Source of the DNA: Rotaria macrura
Taxonomy: Eukaryota; Rotifera; Eurotatoria; Philodinida; Philodinidae
Length of the DNA stretch: 64,000 nt
Assembly: GCA_900239685.1 (NCBI GenBank)
Contig: OENT01000573.1
Location: 1-64,000 of the forward strand
Reading direction: 5' to 3'
Below the pieces are notes generated by a model. That model searched no databases, was not told the DNA's origin, and saw only the letters and a list, made by a program, of their open reading frames with translations. Below, piece by piece: positions 37,832 to 50,400 of this stretch (position 1 is its first letter; each line of letters begins with the position of its first letter). Made by a program: the position numbers and the translations under genes.

Positions 37832-39757
37832 ATGAATTTCAATGCGAATCAAGCGGCACAAACGGCAAACTATGCTGGCCAAGCGATGAATGCATTTCAA
37901 ACAGCTGTTGCTATCGATAATCAACAGCCACAACCTGAAGGAACTACATTTTGGTTTCGTTGGCTTATACGAATCGTAGCCATTGTCACTGGCATCCGTA
38001 ATATATCCTTTTGTTTCTATGAAACAATTCAGTTTATTAACATTTAGATTTTCTTTTCTTTTCTTCCTCGTTCTAGTTGCCATGATTTGTGGTGTTTTCG
38101 GTGCACTCAGTATATCAGCCGCGTGTATAGCAGCTGGTGTTATCATGATGTTAGTTAATGATTTTTTTCATTTTCTGTTGCTCAATTAACTATTCAATGC
38201 CTTCTCTTTTCAGTTTCCTTGGCTTTTCAATGATCATGTTTGAAGTACCCATTTGTTGTCAATTCGTATCGTACACACAGCCAGTAGCAAGATTTTCCGA
38301 AAAACGTCCACCATGGCAAAAAACAATTTTATATTCATTGTTAGTTGATAGGAGAATTTTAAAATGAAACGTTAGAACCGTAGTCAACAGCTAATTATAT
38401 AAATTTTAATGACTACAATCAGCATTTCCACGTTATCGTCTAGAATATCTCACTTATTGCATGCCAGTCGATTTTCAATATATGTCACGAACGTTGGATT
38501 TAATGTAGATTATGCTTTCAATAAGTACCCACATTATTCAACCAATTCTAGTTTATCATTGTCCTTCTGTTACTACAAGTTGTTGAAAGAATCTTAGTAC
38601 GAACTCGAGAATATGCGATAGTCTAGAAGAAAAATATTTATAATCATTATCGAATTCCATAAGACGAGATCTAGTCGCAAATAGAATGCTTGAAGACGAT
38701 TATCGGCTGTCTCGTATTCTTGTGATTGTTTTATTTTTATCTCAATAAGCTGAAAACAACTTCAGGTCACCTTCGTTCTGTAGAGAATCATTTGTTTTCA
38801 GTTCGCTATTTTCGTGTTAGAAGTCGTTTTCATTATTCGAAATCTTTCGAACACTAATGACTGTGAATTAACTGTTTTGTACTCATCCATCAATCTGTCG
38901 AAAATTTAAAAAATCGAACTTCAAATTTTTGATAGTCAGTTGAGTATGAGGACATAGAAACTGAGACGTCCTAGAAAATCGTTTCGACATAAGCATTACA
39001 TACGAACCTTTTAAATATTTCTAATCCTTACGATATCGTAGACTGAACTGAAAAATATCATATCTTGTCAAAGTACTGTTGTACATTGGAAACTTATAAG
39101 GTATCGCTAAATCGAACGATAGATTGCGAAAAACATTTTTTGTTTTCGAAAGGTTTCTTTGATCGAAACAGTCATCATCATCATTTGATTGATGGATGCA
39201 ATAAGTCTGTGATTAGCTACATTAGAATGAATGACAGAGAAATAAATAATTCAAAGTTCTACATTTTTCATGTATCCTAGAATACAAAATCAGTAATGTT
39301 TAACAGTAAAAATTATTGGCACCGTTTTTTTTCCAGAGTATTCGTTGTCTAACTTTCGAATACAAACGTTAAAAGAAAGTCTGATACGTATCTAAATATA
39401 TATGGATTGTAATACAGATTACGTATTATGTTAAAACTTCTAATATAGATAGCAATATTTCATTTAGACCACCACTTCTGCCACTTGCACTATGCCAATC
39501 GATAAGTATAATATTGGGTTTCATTTGTTTACTTGTTAATGGTGCAATTCAGTTTATGTTAACTGTTGGCAAAAAGTAAATCGATACTAATGATTCGAAC
39601 ACATTTGTTTTATTCGTCTGTCTTTTATAGAGCATCGAGAGAAGAAATGATCCAACGAGCTGCTACTGCTCAAGATGCACGTGGACCAGCTGTACCCGAT
39701 GGTCCTCCAATTATTTCTACTGGTGATAAGGGTTTCGCATTCACTCCATTCAAATAA
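37832..39757 (+). CDS. Calcium channel Flower homologue
   Basis: Model join(37832..37997,38077..38149,38214..38339,39468..39575,39631..39757), 199 residues, phases consistent. Flower (vertebrate CACFD1) is a small multi-pass membrane protein of synaptic vesicles and the plasma membrane, linked to calcium entry, endocytosis and, in flies, cell-fitness competition. Family blocks are visible in order: TTFWFRWLIRIVAIVTG, AMICGVFGALSISAACIAAG, MIMFEVPICCQFV (the conserved EAPFCCQF-like acidic/Cys motif), PPWQKTILYSL, and the last helix SIIILGFICLLVNGAIQFML-like, followed by a soluble tail rich in Gly/Pro. The glutamate in the second helix, proposed as the pore residue, is present. Two donors read GTTAGT. 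Intron 4 (38340-39467) is 1.1 kb. A pyrimidine-rich acceptor-like site (TTTATCATTTCAAG) lies 21 bases before the ATG. Confidence 0.85.
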
Positions 39758-40165
39758 GAATTCTAGAAACATGCCACTGATGACAATAATTCCACTTGTA
39801 TTTTTTCTTTCGATCATCATAGTTAAACGCTATTTAGTAATAACTTCTTTGACTTTGTTTGTTTCTTTTTTTTTTTTGTGAAATCAAATTGAGCTCACAA
39901 CATACAATATATTTATTGTTATCATCATTAAATAGTTCGAATCTGTTTTACTATTATCATGAAGTATTGATGTTGTTAAACGTAATTTTTCTTCATTCTA
40001 TTTATTAATTCCTATGTACTTGAACAATTTTTCTCTTGCTGCTTTTTCGAACAAAACTTTAAGAAAAACGAATGGACTTCATGAAAATGATCTCGTCAAA
40101 ATTTATGAAACAATGTGGAAAGTCATTTCTAGTTCAATCGAATGTTCACTACACTAGTAGACAAT

Positions 40166-41044
40166 AGAGATCGAAACGAATAGAAAAATCTCAATTCGAT
40201 CCGATTCGACTCACACATAACAGAAGGTCACATAATTGCACATACAGCGTTTATGCAGCCATGATAAATTTCAGCTGTCTCGATGGACATTATTCTTTTC
40301 TTTTGCTTCCTAGTGCATTTCGCAAAGCATAATCACAATACGAAAACTGATTCGACCAGAAAAAATGAATTGCATAACAAAAAGGAAATTGAGCATGGGC
40401 GCATCTAAAGATTCTATCCAAGGGAAAGAACTATCTTGTCTACTTTCCAAATTGGACTTCTATTCCACTTGTACCTACATTTCGTTGAATTTTCTTAGAA
40501 TGCTGAGATCTTCCGACTATTGAAAAAGTTTTAGTACCAATACCAGAGATTTTTCTAATCTATGGGCTATTTTTTAACATGATTTGAAACTAGCACAGAT
40601 CTCTTAGGTTTTTGCAGCTTGTTTTGGATTTCCTAGGATCCCAATGATTTTCTCCAAAGTTTTCGAAAATACGAATCGCTGTGGGAGATGTTCTCTTGAA
40701 TTTGCGTTCCACAGAATTGGTCTGAATTTTTTACAATACATATGACATTTTAAAAGCAATAAAATCTCAGCTTATACCCATGGATTACTTCCGATTGCGC
40801 TAATAAAGAGAATGGTGTTCACTTTCGAGAGGTCAAACTTCGAACTTCTTTACGTGATAATTCGTCTAGCAGCGATCCACTGCCACTCAATGATATTATA
40901 GCAGCACGATGTCGCAACGACATGACACATAACGCAAGAAATATTTGAAAATGACACTCAATACTGCGATTCGGAAGTAAAACCGAATAGACACTTCCGA
41001 TTCTGTTCGATTGATTCCTGTATTCGATTCGTTTTCGGTTTCTG
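40166..41044. mobile_element. TTCGATTC-rich interspersed element, copy A
   Basis: The ends are inverted: AGAGATCGAAACGAAT at the left, ATTCGTTTTCGGTTTCTG at the right. They are flanked by GTAGACAAT (40157-40165) and GTAGACAGT (41045-41053), a 9 bp target duplication with one mismatch. The interior matches copy B (51588-52727), including GTACCTACATTTCGTTGAAT and AATGCTGAGATCTTCCG. The subterminal sequence is packed with TTCGATTC words in both orientations. No transposase frame; 9 bp duplications point to a Mutator-like mobiliser (inference). Confidence 0.7.
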
Positions 41045-42066
41045 GTAGACAGTGTTTTCCTATTTAGAGATGTTGAATTACTGCTCTTAATCGTAATAGT
41101 TAGTGAATATTCATAAATACGATTAAAACACAACGAATGATGCATCTATTTCTACGAGTATGAAAAAAGCATTTGTAAATGTCGTGATAGATCATGAAAA
41201 ATACTTTTAAAATTAAATCTTATTCAAGATAGAACTCAATAAAACTTTACTTCAACAAACTAATTTTTATAGAGATTCTCAAAGACAGCATTAATACTGT
41301 TCCGAATTAAATCAAGACTTTCGATATATCGAGAGAGAATTTCGATTGTTCTAAAATGTTGGTAGTTATTTTGAAATCACAATTTTGTTCTTTAAGAAAA
41401 ATATTTATTTTATGAGTATGATTCATAATCGACGAAATCATTCCATCCATTCACACTACTGTATTGACATACTCAAAGTACGACATCAAACTATGCTTCG
41501 ATAGAAACGAAAAATGCAAAACATGGAAAGCTAAATGTTTCCCTCAAAATTACTCGCATGGGTGAATGCCGCTCGTATTGTCGGTTGTTCTGACAGCACG
41601 AAACAGTTTATATCTCAACCGATTTGGACAATTTCTGTTCTTCAAATGCTCCAGTTATTTCATCATAGTGACCATAAAACTATCGACTAGTTTATCTCAA
41701 TGGTTGAGGAGTTTTGAACTAAGAAATATTCAAACGAAAACTGTTGGGTGGCACTTATCGATGAAAAATTCCATTTTTCTCCTATAATTCTGATTCGATA
41801 CAAGAAACATTTTGCCACAGTTGACAGATAAGATCCTGCTCTTTCTGAAAATATATATTGATTGCAATATTCATTTCTGTTTTTTGATGAAATACTGTAA
41901 AAATGTCGCAACACAGACGTTAACCGTTTGATGTCACGACAGATTTCATTTCAGTTACATTAATTTCTCTCAACTGAGAAATTTTTTACAAGTATTTCTG
42001 TGATTTCCTAGTGCTTCAAATGACCATCAGATCTGAGTTTACTCATTTACTACAACGGAAAAAGTC

Positions 42067-43000
42067 GGTGACACGACAGTTGAGCCCCGACAGTTGAGCC
42101 CCGACAATTGAGCCCCCGACAGTTGAGCCTCCTGACAGTTGAGCTCCCGACAGTTGAGCTCCCGACAATTGAGCCTGATTTAAAGAGCAATTGAAAAAGC
42201 ACAAGAAATAACTTTATTTAATCTAGCTAGCATTCATATTAAAAATTTAACAGAGCTCGCGCTCTTTTAAAATACAATTCTCTTGGTATCAGATGAAAAG
42301 ACGAAACTAGTAGTTGTAATTGTTCATCCAACAGCTCGTATTTCGCTCACTTTTTTAATTTAGCAACCCCAGCTTGCAACTGTTCAGCCATTATCGAATT
42401 CGCGTGCTGTTCAATTTTCAAGTCTTTGATAGATTTATAGATTCATGGGTTTCCTCGCGCTCAGTACTAAACAAAATTTATGTGCAACTCTCTTGTGAAA
42501 ATAGATCATGGATCACACTACTTGAATAGCTCTGTGCCAGCATTCTGATGAGTTGTTCGCTCAACGTAGCCGATACTTCAATCTCGAGAAACACTTCTAC
42601 ATCGAATTTGAAAAGCGAGGAGCACAACGTCGATTGTTTCGAAATGAAGGCTCCAAAAAATTATCGTCGAAACAGACGACAAATTCTAAGCTAGACATCA
42701 TAATAGATATTTGCGAATACTTGTCCATTTCTGTAGAGATAGTCATCGTATTCGTAGACGCAAGTATCAAGGAATCATTCACAACATGATAAGTGGCAGG
42801 TTTAAAAGCATTTTCAAACTTCATCTAAGCACATGGGTAGATGTTGATTCTGTATATTGCCTTATGCATCAATGAAGGCTCAATTGTCGGGAGCTCAATT
42901 GTCGGGAGCTCAACTGTCGGGAGCTCAACTGTCGGGAGGCTCAACTGTCGGGGGCTCAATTGTCGGGGCTCAACTGTCGGGGCTCAACTGTCGGTGCACC
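42067..43000. mobile_element. Foldback/Mutator-like element, copy 2, with inverted 15 bp arrays
   Basis: A 934 bp element flanked by a perfect 9 bp duplication GAAAAAGTC (42058-42066 and 43001-43009). The left end has seven tandem units of about CCGACAGTTGAGCTC; the right end has eight units in inverse orientation. The outermost bases are GGTGACACGACAG and CTGTCGGTGCACC. The core is shared with copy 1 (25817-26566), which has only two and one units, so the arrays change length independently of the core. Confidence 0.85.
42300..42824 (-). pseudogene. ORF of the Foldback-like element, copy 2 (degraded)
   Basis: ATG 42824 opens the same MKFENAFKPATYHVVNDSLI start as copy 1 and stays open for 75 codons. 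The downstream -1 frame matches copy 1 but has stops (ESCT then TAA; later AAG TGA where copy 1 has AAG CGA) and a small insertion, so this copy is broken. At the frame change the sequence is T TTT TTG, a heptamer of the kind used in -1 frameshifting; copy 1 has C TTT TTG. Confidence 0.4.
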
Positions 43001-43910
43001 GAAAAAGTCTATAGTTTATAAGACGTGCGAATCACTCATCCCATTAGATTCTGACCACCTACAAACCTAAACATCTTTGGATTTCGTTTCAACATGATTT
43101 GTCTGATATACCATAATAATATTGAAAAATTTCATTTTTTCAAGAAACCTAGAACCTCTCATATGCTTGGAGATTTCGATTTTTTCGCAAACTGAAGATA
43201 TGACAATATATGTGAGGATATTTATAACTAGACATATCATTGATAAAATTGTACATATTGAGTTGCAAGAAACTTGTACATGATTAAAGATACTCTCAAA
43301 TATAATCTCATTTCTATTAATTAATAAAAGTGAATTCTTACCCGTTTAATACATATTACTTCGGATAATGATAAAATAAATTCGAACGTCTATTGACATA
43401 CAAATCATAGTCTTATTTAAAAGATACCGTTTTATAATAAACAATAGAACAATAATGATGAATTGATACAGAAACACAAGTAAATGGTATGTAAAGAATA
43501 GATTGAGTTATTACCGTGTAAATATAAAGCATTAATTCAACAACATTTTTATATAAACTATGAAACATTTATTTCGTTATAAGTAGAAACTAAGAAAAAC
43601 ATGCATCATAGGATTTCCATCGAAATAAGTTTGCCCTCTTGAAAATGGACGTTTGTTCGTATCATGTACTGATTTCCAAAAAGAGAAAAATAAACTATGA
43701 AAAACTATCATGCAATTAACATGTATTTATCTTTTCGTCTATGATTTTTGTTTGTGATGACGTTTTAAGCTAATCATCTAATGTGAAGCTTCTTTTTTCA
43801 AGAGTACAAAAAGGACAAAACCCACATAGTAGCTTTTATTACACGCTATAAATACAATAGATAATTGACTTCATGTTAATTAACTAAATACTAAGATGTG
43901 AGAATGAAAC

Positions 43911-43934
43911 GTGTGTGTGTGTGTGTGTGTGTGT
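43911..43934. repeat. (GT)12 microsatellite
   Basis: Perfect dinucleotide run in intergenic DNA between Foldback copy 2 and the GC-rich hAT-like element. Confidence 0.9.
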
Positions 43935-44244
43935 TAGTTTTTTTTATTCATAAACAATCTATTTTACATCCATTCTTATTCAAAATTTTATTCAACAGAT
44001 CGGGAAAAGAAACAGTCATTGTTTAAAACGAAGATTGCACTACTTCGAACAAATTTCTACGATATAATTCTAATTTCAGAGTCAAATCTTCCTTGCCTAT
44101 ATGGATGTATATTATTCGAGATAGGTAAATACAATTTAATCTAACGAACTAAATGCAAAATCTTCGCATAGATTAAGGATGAGATTGAGATTTAATAGAA
44201 ATAAAATATTCCCTTATTATTTATCAATTTAAACGCATCATTTC

Positions 44245-45036
44245 TAGAGGTGTAAGCCGCACGGCTCAGCCGCCGTCACCATGAAATTCCAGATAATTTG
44301 AAGTACTGTCCAGCAGCCGCTGTATTAAAAAAACAAAGTTCAGCCGCTCCCGTCGCCGCAAGAAAAATTTTTGATATTAGAAATCGCCGCCGCTGATATT
44401 TTTAGAAATGTGATCAAAAGTTTTTCCTTTCCTCTCATCTCAAATTTCGAACCAGTCATACACTGTTTTCATGAAAGAGACGAAAAGCAGAAGATATTCT
44501 GTGTTGTCAGTAGAAAAAAAAACACCTTTACACGAACCTAAAGCTATTTTAGTCATTGATATTCGTATAGTTTTAATCTATAGTGTCGCTTGTTTACTTA
44601 TACATTCAATTATATAGGCTAGCATTGTGTAATAATAATATGCGTATTATTCTCAAACTATTGTATTAAAGTTTTTTCTTTGTGTACTTTATTGTAGTCG
44701 TATGTTTTTATATGTGCATAGTTTTGTGATACGCGTTTGTCTTGATACTCCTTGTGTATTTTTTCATTGTATGATAACAAAACATAATTTTTTCATAAAT
44801 TCTATTTTAAAATGGCAGTCGACAGGGATTAAAGTAAATAGAAACAGCTTAACAAAAAAAAATCATCAATATGAAACTCAGCCGCCACCATCGCCGTGCA
44901 AAGACTTTTAAATATTAGCTTGCGCCGCCGGGATGAAAAATAAATTTCAGGTTATATTGCCGGCCGCTGAGAACCTTAAAAAATTCAAACTTTATAGGAG
45001 AAGCGGCGTCTTTCTAACCTTCGGCTTACACTTCTA
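44245..45036. mobile_element. GC-rich non-autonomous hAT-like transposon
   Basis: The ends are inverted TAGAGGTGTAAGCCG (left) and TAGAAGTGTAAGCCG (right, reverse complement). They are flanked by a perfect 8 bp duplication ATCATTTC at 44237-44244 and 45037-45044, as in hAT elements. The subterminal regions are dense in GCCGCC/CAGCCGC words that stand out from the AT-rich surroundings. The 792 bp hold no convincing coding frame. The following gap to 46908 shows nothing I can support. Confidence 0.8.
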
Positions 45037-46908
45037 ATCATTTCTGACCACGGAGACTATGAAATCTTTCGTTTGAGATTATTAATCAGGAAATAATTGA
45101 ACTAATTGTATTTAAATTTAAGGAACATATCAACTATCACCTCATAAAAAGTTTTCGATGTTGTGAAAAAATGACAAAATCATCATAGAATTACTCTATA
45201 GTTACATTTTCAATCGTCCTGAACAAAAACTACAATTGAGAAAATATTTTGCTTGTATATTTTCCGATTTCTCCTTCTCGAAAAATACGATCATCTCAAA
45301 AGAGACACATTCGATCGACTCGTTCCTGATAATCTATGAACATGAATGACTTAGTTTTATCCTAGGTATCTAGTTTGTAGATCAATAAGATGAATGCCTT
45401 GTTAATGACGTGATAAATAATCCATAGAACTATCACCAAAGCATAAAATTTTGTCCATAGAAAATCTAACTATATGAATATATACATAGAGAAAACTCAT
45501 GAATCGATACTTGTACACAACGAAGAAGTAGTGATCATTGCAAACTTTGGTTTCTGTACCTATCGACAAGTTACATTCGTTCTAAAAGTAATATCACACT
45601 ACTTCTAGTTACTCCGCTTCAAATGAAGTATTCTTGTCAAATTAAATTATATTCGAATTAACACATGAAAAGATACAACAAATTCAGACTTTTCATCGGT
45701 AGTATTATTTTTTATTTGACACATCGTTATTAATTGTCGAGCGCGTAGTTTACAAACATTTCAATAACCCCTTTGTTCACCTCAATACAAAAGAAAAACG
45801 TACACTGTCAAGCAATACAGCTTGTCACGTGCTAGTCTTCAAACTCAATTCGAATAATGCTTTAAGAACATAATTTCTATTGTTGAGCGGAAAATTATCT
45901 TTTTAGTGAGACCATTACGAATTCATCCATGACGTTTCGTGTCAAGCGATATCAATTTTATTCGAATCCAAACAAAGTTTACATCTTCACGAATGCAGAA
46001 TTTTTACCCATGATTTGCCATTTATTATTAGTAAAATTATCAGGTAGAAGGATGTTAAATGTTAGCAATACTGTTCGACAAGGATAAACAATTCGTCAGA
46101 TAAATCATATTCCATCCTTTGAAATAGTAGAAAAACACTTTGTCTTATCTATGAGTTCGTTCTAGATTTCATGTAACATCGAAAAGTAGAGATGCAGAAT
46201 CAGTAACTCAAATACTTTTAGAAAAAAATTCTTCAGCGTTAAAGTCCAATCAATAATTTTGTGAAAGTGAGTAGTTTTCAACAGAAGTCGATGATGATAG
46301 TGCAGTGTGATCGGCCTCTATAATCTGATGAAATATATCCATTCTTTAGTTCTAAATAATGGTTTTGTTCAAAACACAGTAGGATACGATAGAGAACTAA
46401 ATAAGTTGTACTAGAGGATTCTTCATTTTCTTTGATCTGATCAGAGTAAATCATTTTAAAAGGTGATATTTGATTCAAGCACACGATTCTAAACTATTCA
46501 CAGTTGGTTTTTTTCGAATGAAGATTTTAAACTTGGAAAGTAAAATAAATTCTTAATTTATTTCTTATAATCATAGTGAGAACTCGTTTGTTTGATACAT
46601 GAATAAGAAGGTTATTTTTAAACGAATTTGATAAGAAAACACTTTACTTAAATTCAATCGAATGATAATCTCACTTTGATTTCTTGGCAGAAAATTCTTC
46701 TTTTAATCATTTTTGATATCCTAGCAACATGAAATAGATAGTATCAAATTATTTATTAAGCTTAGAATTCGATAAAATATTTCATATGCTTCATTTATTT
46801 TTCTTTTTATTCTTTCTTAAATCTCTCGAATATTAGGATGGTAACGGATGAGAGACATAGCGAGAGAGAGAGAACAAACAAATGTAAATAGTCGATCGAA
46901 AAGATATT

Positions 46909-47476
46909 TTATTTCGATTTTTGACTAGTTGCTTGTGGTTGTGCTGTTGTTTCTGTTGGTGCAACGACTTTCTTTGATTTCATAACCATAGCAACAATGC
47001 GTTGTTCTTCGATGAGAAAAGCTCGAACAATACTACAAGTGAAATCAACATATTTTTGTTGGTCGGTGTCATAGAAAAAAATCTTGACTTACCGAAGTCG
47101 AACACATTTGGCACATCGCGAACCTCCATAAGTACGCGATACTGTTTTCAATCGTTTTGTCATTGTCGTACGTTGTTTTGGACGAGATGCCTTAATCTAA
47201 AAGTCCGATAAACTCATTTAAATCGATTCCATCATGATCAATCGAAACTTACTCCGGGTAATTCAACTTTACAATCACCACATTTTGGTACTGTCCCTCG
47301 TTTTTTTACATATTGATATGTCAATTTACCTCCGGGAGTCTTAACACTAAAGAAGAATAGATTCTTCTTTTATGATTGAATTCAAGAACAAAAGGATGAC
47401 TTTTAGCATACACTTTAACCCGATTTGATTTGGTGTTATAAGATAAACGACGACGATAAGTTAATCGTTGAACCAT
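46909..47476 (-). CDS. RPL34: Large-subunit ribosomal protein eL34
   Basis: Model complement(join(46909..47032,47093..47196,47253..47346,47412..47476)), 128 residues, phases consistent. eL34 is a structural protein of the 60S subunit in the cytosol. The N-terminus MVQRLTYRRRLSYNTKSNRV, the block VVKTPGGKLTYQYVKKRGTV, the zinc-binding pairs KCGDC and RCAKC, the YGGSRC motif and RAFLIEEQRIV are all diagnostic. The C-terminal tail is longer than in human eL34 (117 residues) and rich in Thr/Gln. An acceptor-like AATATACAG lies 17 bases before the ATG (AG at 47494-47495), which could be a leader intron or a trans-splice site. 47520-51440 contains no other gene I can support. Confidence 0.92.
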
Positions 47477-50400
47477 ATTGATTAACTTTTTTTCTGTATA
47501 TTAAACAGAAATGATCTAAAACGACAAAGAATAGAATAGTTTGATATTTCTACTCTAAATATACATTTCTTTCTCATAATCAATGAAGAGAATAAATAAA
47601 CAGATAGGTATATAAAGACATTGATTGGCTAGTCGATAATATCGAATCGAAATTTGATGCGAATCATAGAACCTCGCCCAAAGTGCATTGGTGTGTTATG
47701 ATAGATAGTCTTTATAGCGATATTACTTTTTGCCATAGTTATTATCAAGAAGGAAATTTTATACTTTTCGCCTTTCCCTTCTCTGAAACATGCTTAAATA
47801 TCTAATAACAGAGTTAATCCATAGGCCATCTCTGAAATAGCTACTCGGATGTGCATCCATCAACAACTGCATAAAGAATGAAAAAAATGTTGTTTTCATA
47901 TACTTGAGTTATTCCGATGCATACACATATGATTTCTCTCAGAATGTTTTCATCAAAATTATTAAAAAAATATGTAATTCATTGATTGAAAACATGTAAA
48001 ACATAGACCCCCTATTTGTTTCATTGATAGGAAAAATCGGAAATCTGACTTTCTGTCTGATATGTCAGTAGGAAGTAGGGATGCACTGAATCTAATTCCA
48101 ATAAAATTCAAATCTTTAATTTGGACTTAGCTAGATTCGGGTTTGCTGTATACCTACTAGGGAATGCTGCCATTTGTTTTTCGGATATATTCCATCATCA
48201 TAAATTCTATTGCCACGGACAGATATTAGGGAATTTCAACGCTAAGAAAAAAGGGTAGCGCAATTTTTCCCATGCTGAGATAAATATCTATTTTAGATAG
48301 TACAATAAAAAAATCTCTAGTGAAACTATTGTCTTCTAGGTTACTATGATTTTTTTCTGATCAACAATGCAATTCGGAAGAGAAAATATTCCCGAACATT
48401 GCATATTTTTGGAAGTTTAACTTATAAGCAGGTATTACCAGTTACGTACAGTACCGCATCATGCCAGTGGTAGTGGAAAGTATTGCTCGACACGGATTAG
48501 CACATTAATTAGTAATGGTGACACATGACATCTATCGTTTGATGCTTTTACAAGAACATAATACATGACATAGATGGAATATATGTGCATGACTTTTTTT
48601 AATTTGTAATCGAATCCAATAGATCTATCTTTGTCACGTTCCTCGGTAACCTATTTCATTCCTGATAAAATGTAAGCAAATTCACTATCATATTTGATCG
48701 TTTGTGGTCGGAATTGTTTCTATGGTTTTTATCTGATTTTTACATAATACCATTGTCAGATCTAGCATCTTGATATTGAGCAGGATCGAATGAAGAATTA
48801 TCTTGTTCATTCATATTGTCTTACTGAAATGCATGAGGAACAAACAGTGGTCCCGAATGGAAATTTTCAAATCATGAAACAATCCTTTGTTTGTTGGCAT
48901 CTATTCATAAATCAGGGATTGATCTTAACAAAGAAAAACTTGAACAAAACTTATATTAATATGAATGTTTATTAAACAAAATTTGATTCGAACAAATCAA
49001 CAGTCCTGTAAAATTTCGTTCTGTAGCTGATACACAGATTATTTCGTGAGTTTTAGCAAGATATTGTTATACACTAGTTAAATTTTGTTTAGCATCGATC
49101 AGTGATATTCCAATATTGGATAGATCTACTTCGAGACAGACAGCAATGCATCAATTATTGTTTCTAATCAGTCAAAATATTTGTAAATATATAAACTGAT
49201 GAGTTAAGATGTGTCTTCTAATAGATACATGTAATACGAATGCAATGGTGTCTCAGTTTCGTTTAAAACTTTTTTGCCAAATGAATATTTTACGTACATA
49301 TGAAAACTAGGAAGTGAATGTTTTCTTTGAAAGACAAATGCATTCTTCGATCACATGTATGATGTGAAAAAACAATGTTTTACGAAAACAAGTTGTTTAC
49401 TAAGGGTTATTAATGTGGAGAATTTTTTATTTATATTGTAAAAACGATACTACTTTTAGATTGTTAACATTTATTCTTAAGCAACTTGATTTGCTTTAAT
49501 TTTCAAGATGTCTTCCATTCTCGTCGACACATTCTTATTGAATAGTTTCAGAACAATACTAAAGACATTCTGCCCTGGAGGAAGAAAAAGTGAAAGAAAT
49601 TATGACAGTACTCAAATTTTTCGTACGTAATATTATCTTCAGTAGAAAGACTAGAATTAAAAATGACTATGCATTCGACATGACTACCATCAGACAACTT
49701 TAAAATAACATGAAAAAGTCTTGACAAGAAGAAAAAATCCTTGATTTAATGAACCTTTATGAGAAAGGTTCGTTGTCATCATATGATTATTTCATCAAAA
49801 TTTGTAAAAACATTGGTAAAAAATAGTAATAGTGCTCTATTTTCACTTTTGTCTGAACTATTTAATTGTGTTCTGATTTTTCTTATCACTATTAGTTTCT
49901 CTGATAAAATATGTTTCTCTCCTTTATATTTTACTGTTGAACAAAAAGTGTCGATGCAAAAGGAAAAAAAAATTGCCGCCGAAATGGCACTGAACCAAAT
50001 TTCATTATACTTTTTTCCTTAAATTGCGTTCACTTGTTATCTGTTTCGTCAAGTTCATAAATAACAACTAGAGCACCTATGGCTCTTGAGAGTACTGTTC
50101 ACATATAGATGAATAATTCATCAGCAGTGCGATAGATCCTGAGTGACATTGAATTATAGTCATACGAGAAAATGTTGAAGAGTAGTATGAGTTAAAGTGT
50201 GACAATTATTTCGATAAAGATGCTGTTTCGCAACAGATTTTCGATATGTTAAAATGGCTTTGACACTAATTTGGTGATGGTAATACAGTATTAGATAATA
50301 AGGTGCAATATACACTCTGGATACGATGCACGCTTACGCAAGCATTCACAAAAGCCTAGTAGAAATTACCCGTTCTGTCACAGAGCTACCAATCGGAATG

